Assembly: GCA_035315065.1 (NCBI GenBank)
Contig: DATFYM010000174.1
Span: 1-20,868, forward strand
Source: DATFYM01 sp035315065
GTDB taxonomy: Bacteria > Acidobacteriota > Terriglobia > UBA7540
Reading direction: 5' to 3'
Length of the DNA stretch: 20,868 nt
The position numbers were made by a program, and so were the translations under genes. Shown piece after piece: positions 20,868 through 20,868 of the stretch. How positions within the stretch are numbered: position 1 is the first letter of the stretch; each line of letters begins with the position of its first letter. The notes under the pieces were generated by a model. That model was given only the letters and a program-made list of their open reading frames with translations, was not told where the DNA came from and made no database searches.

Positions 20868-20868
20868 T

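Overview
The window looks like a chromosomal segment of an Acidobacteriota bacterium (Solibacter/Bryobacter-like), probably environmental. This rests on gene content rather than a marker gene: a short XRE regulator of a type abundant in that phylum, a pair of DUF507 genes, many Tat-exported hydrolases, and Kdo genes that imply a Gram-negative outer membrane. No insertion sequence, phage gene, CRISPR array or rRNA is visible.

Layout. An unrecognised CDS tail (1-125) is followed by a REP-like element and kdsD (-). Next come a MetE-like methyltransferase (-), a Tat-exported SelA/DgaE-like PLP enzyme (+), an exported amidohydrolase (+) and a Tat-exported RidA (-). After about 600 bp of structured non-coding DNA come a GH127-like glycosidase (+), a DUF2283 protein (-), and kdsA, pyrG and dedA (all -). 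Two tandem M48 metalloproteases (+) then converge on two tandem DUF507 genes (-). tRNA-Val and tRNA-Asp follow, then a GH29 alpha-L-fucosidase (+), an XRE regulator (+) and an N-acyl-D-amino-acid deacylase (-).

How genes may work together. KdsD and KdsA make Kdo for LPS, and pyrG supplies the CTP needed to activate it. The exported PLP enzyme, amidohydrolase, RidA and D-aminoacylase could form a cell-envelope pathway for N-acylated D-amino or amino-sugar compounds. GH127 and GH29 suggest use of arabinose- and fucose-bearing glycans. The M48 pair fits envelope protein quality control.

The most unusual feature is a set of intergenic degenerate short-word repeats. Six different 7-bp words run in strict heptad register at seven loci, and related 8-, 9- and 10-bp words occur at three more. 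Most have a reverse-complement arm nearby. They sit tight against gene ends. The extreme case is a roughly 140-bp quasi-palindrome between pyrG and kdsA, where two different heptad words are nested in the same order on both arms.
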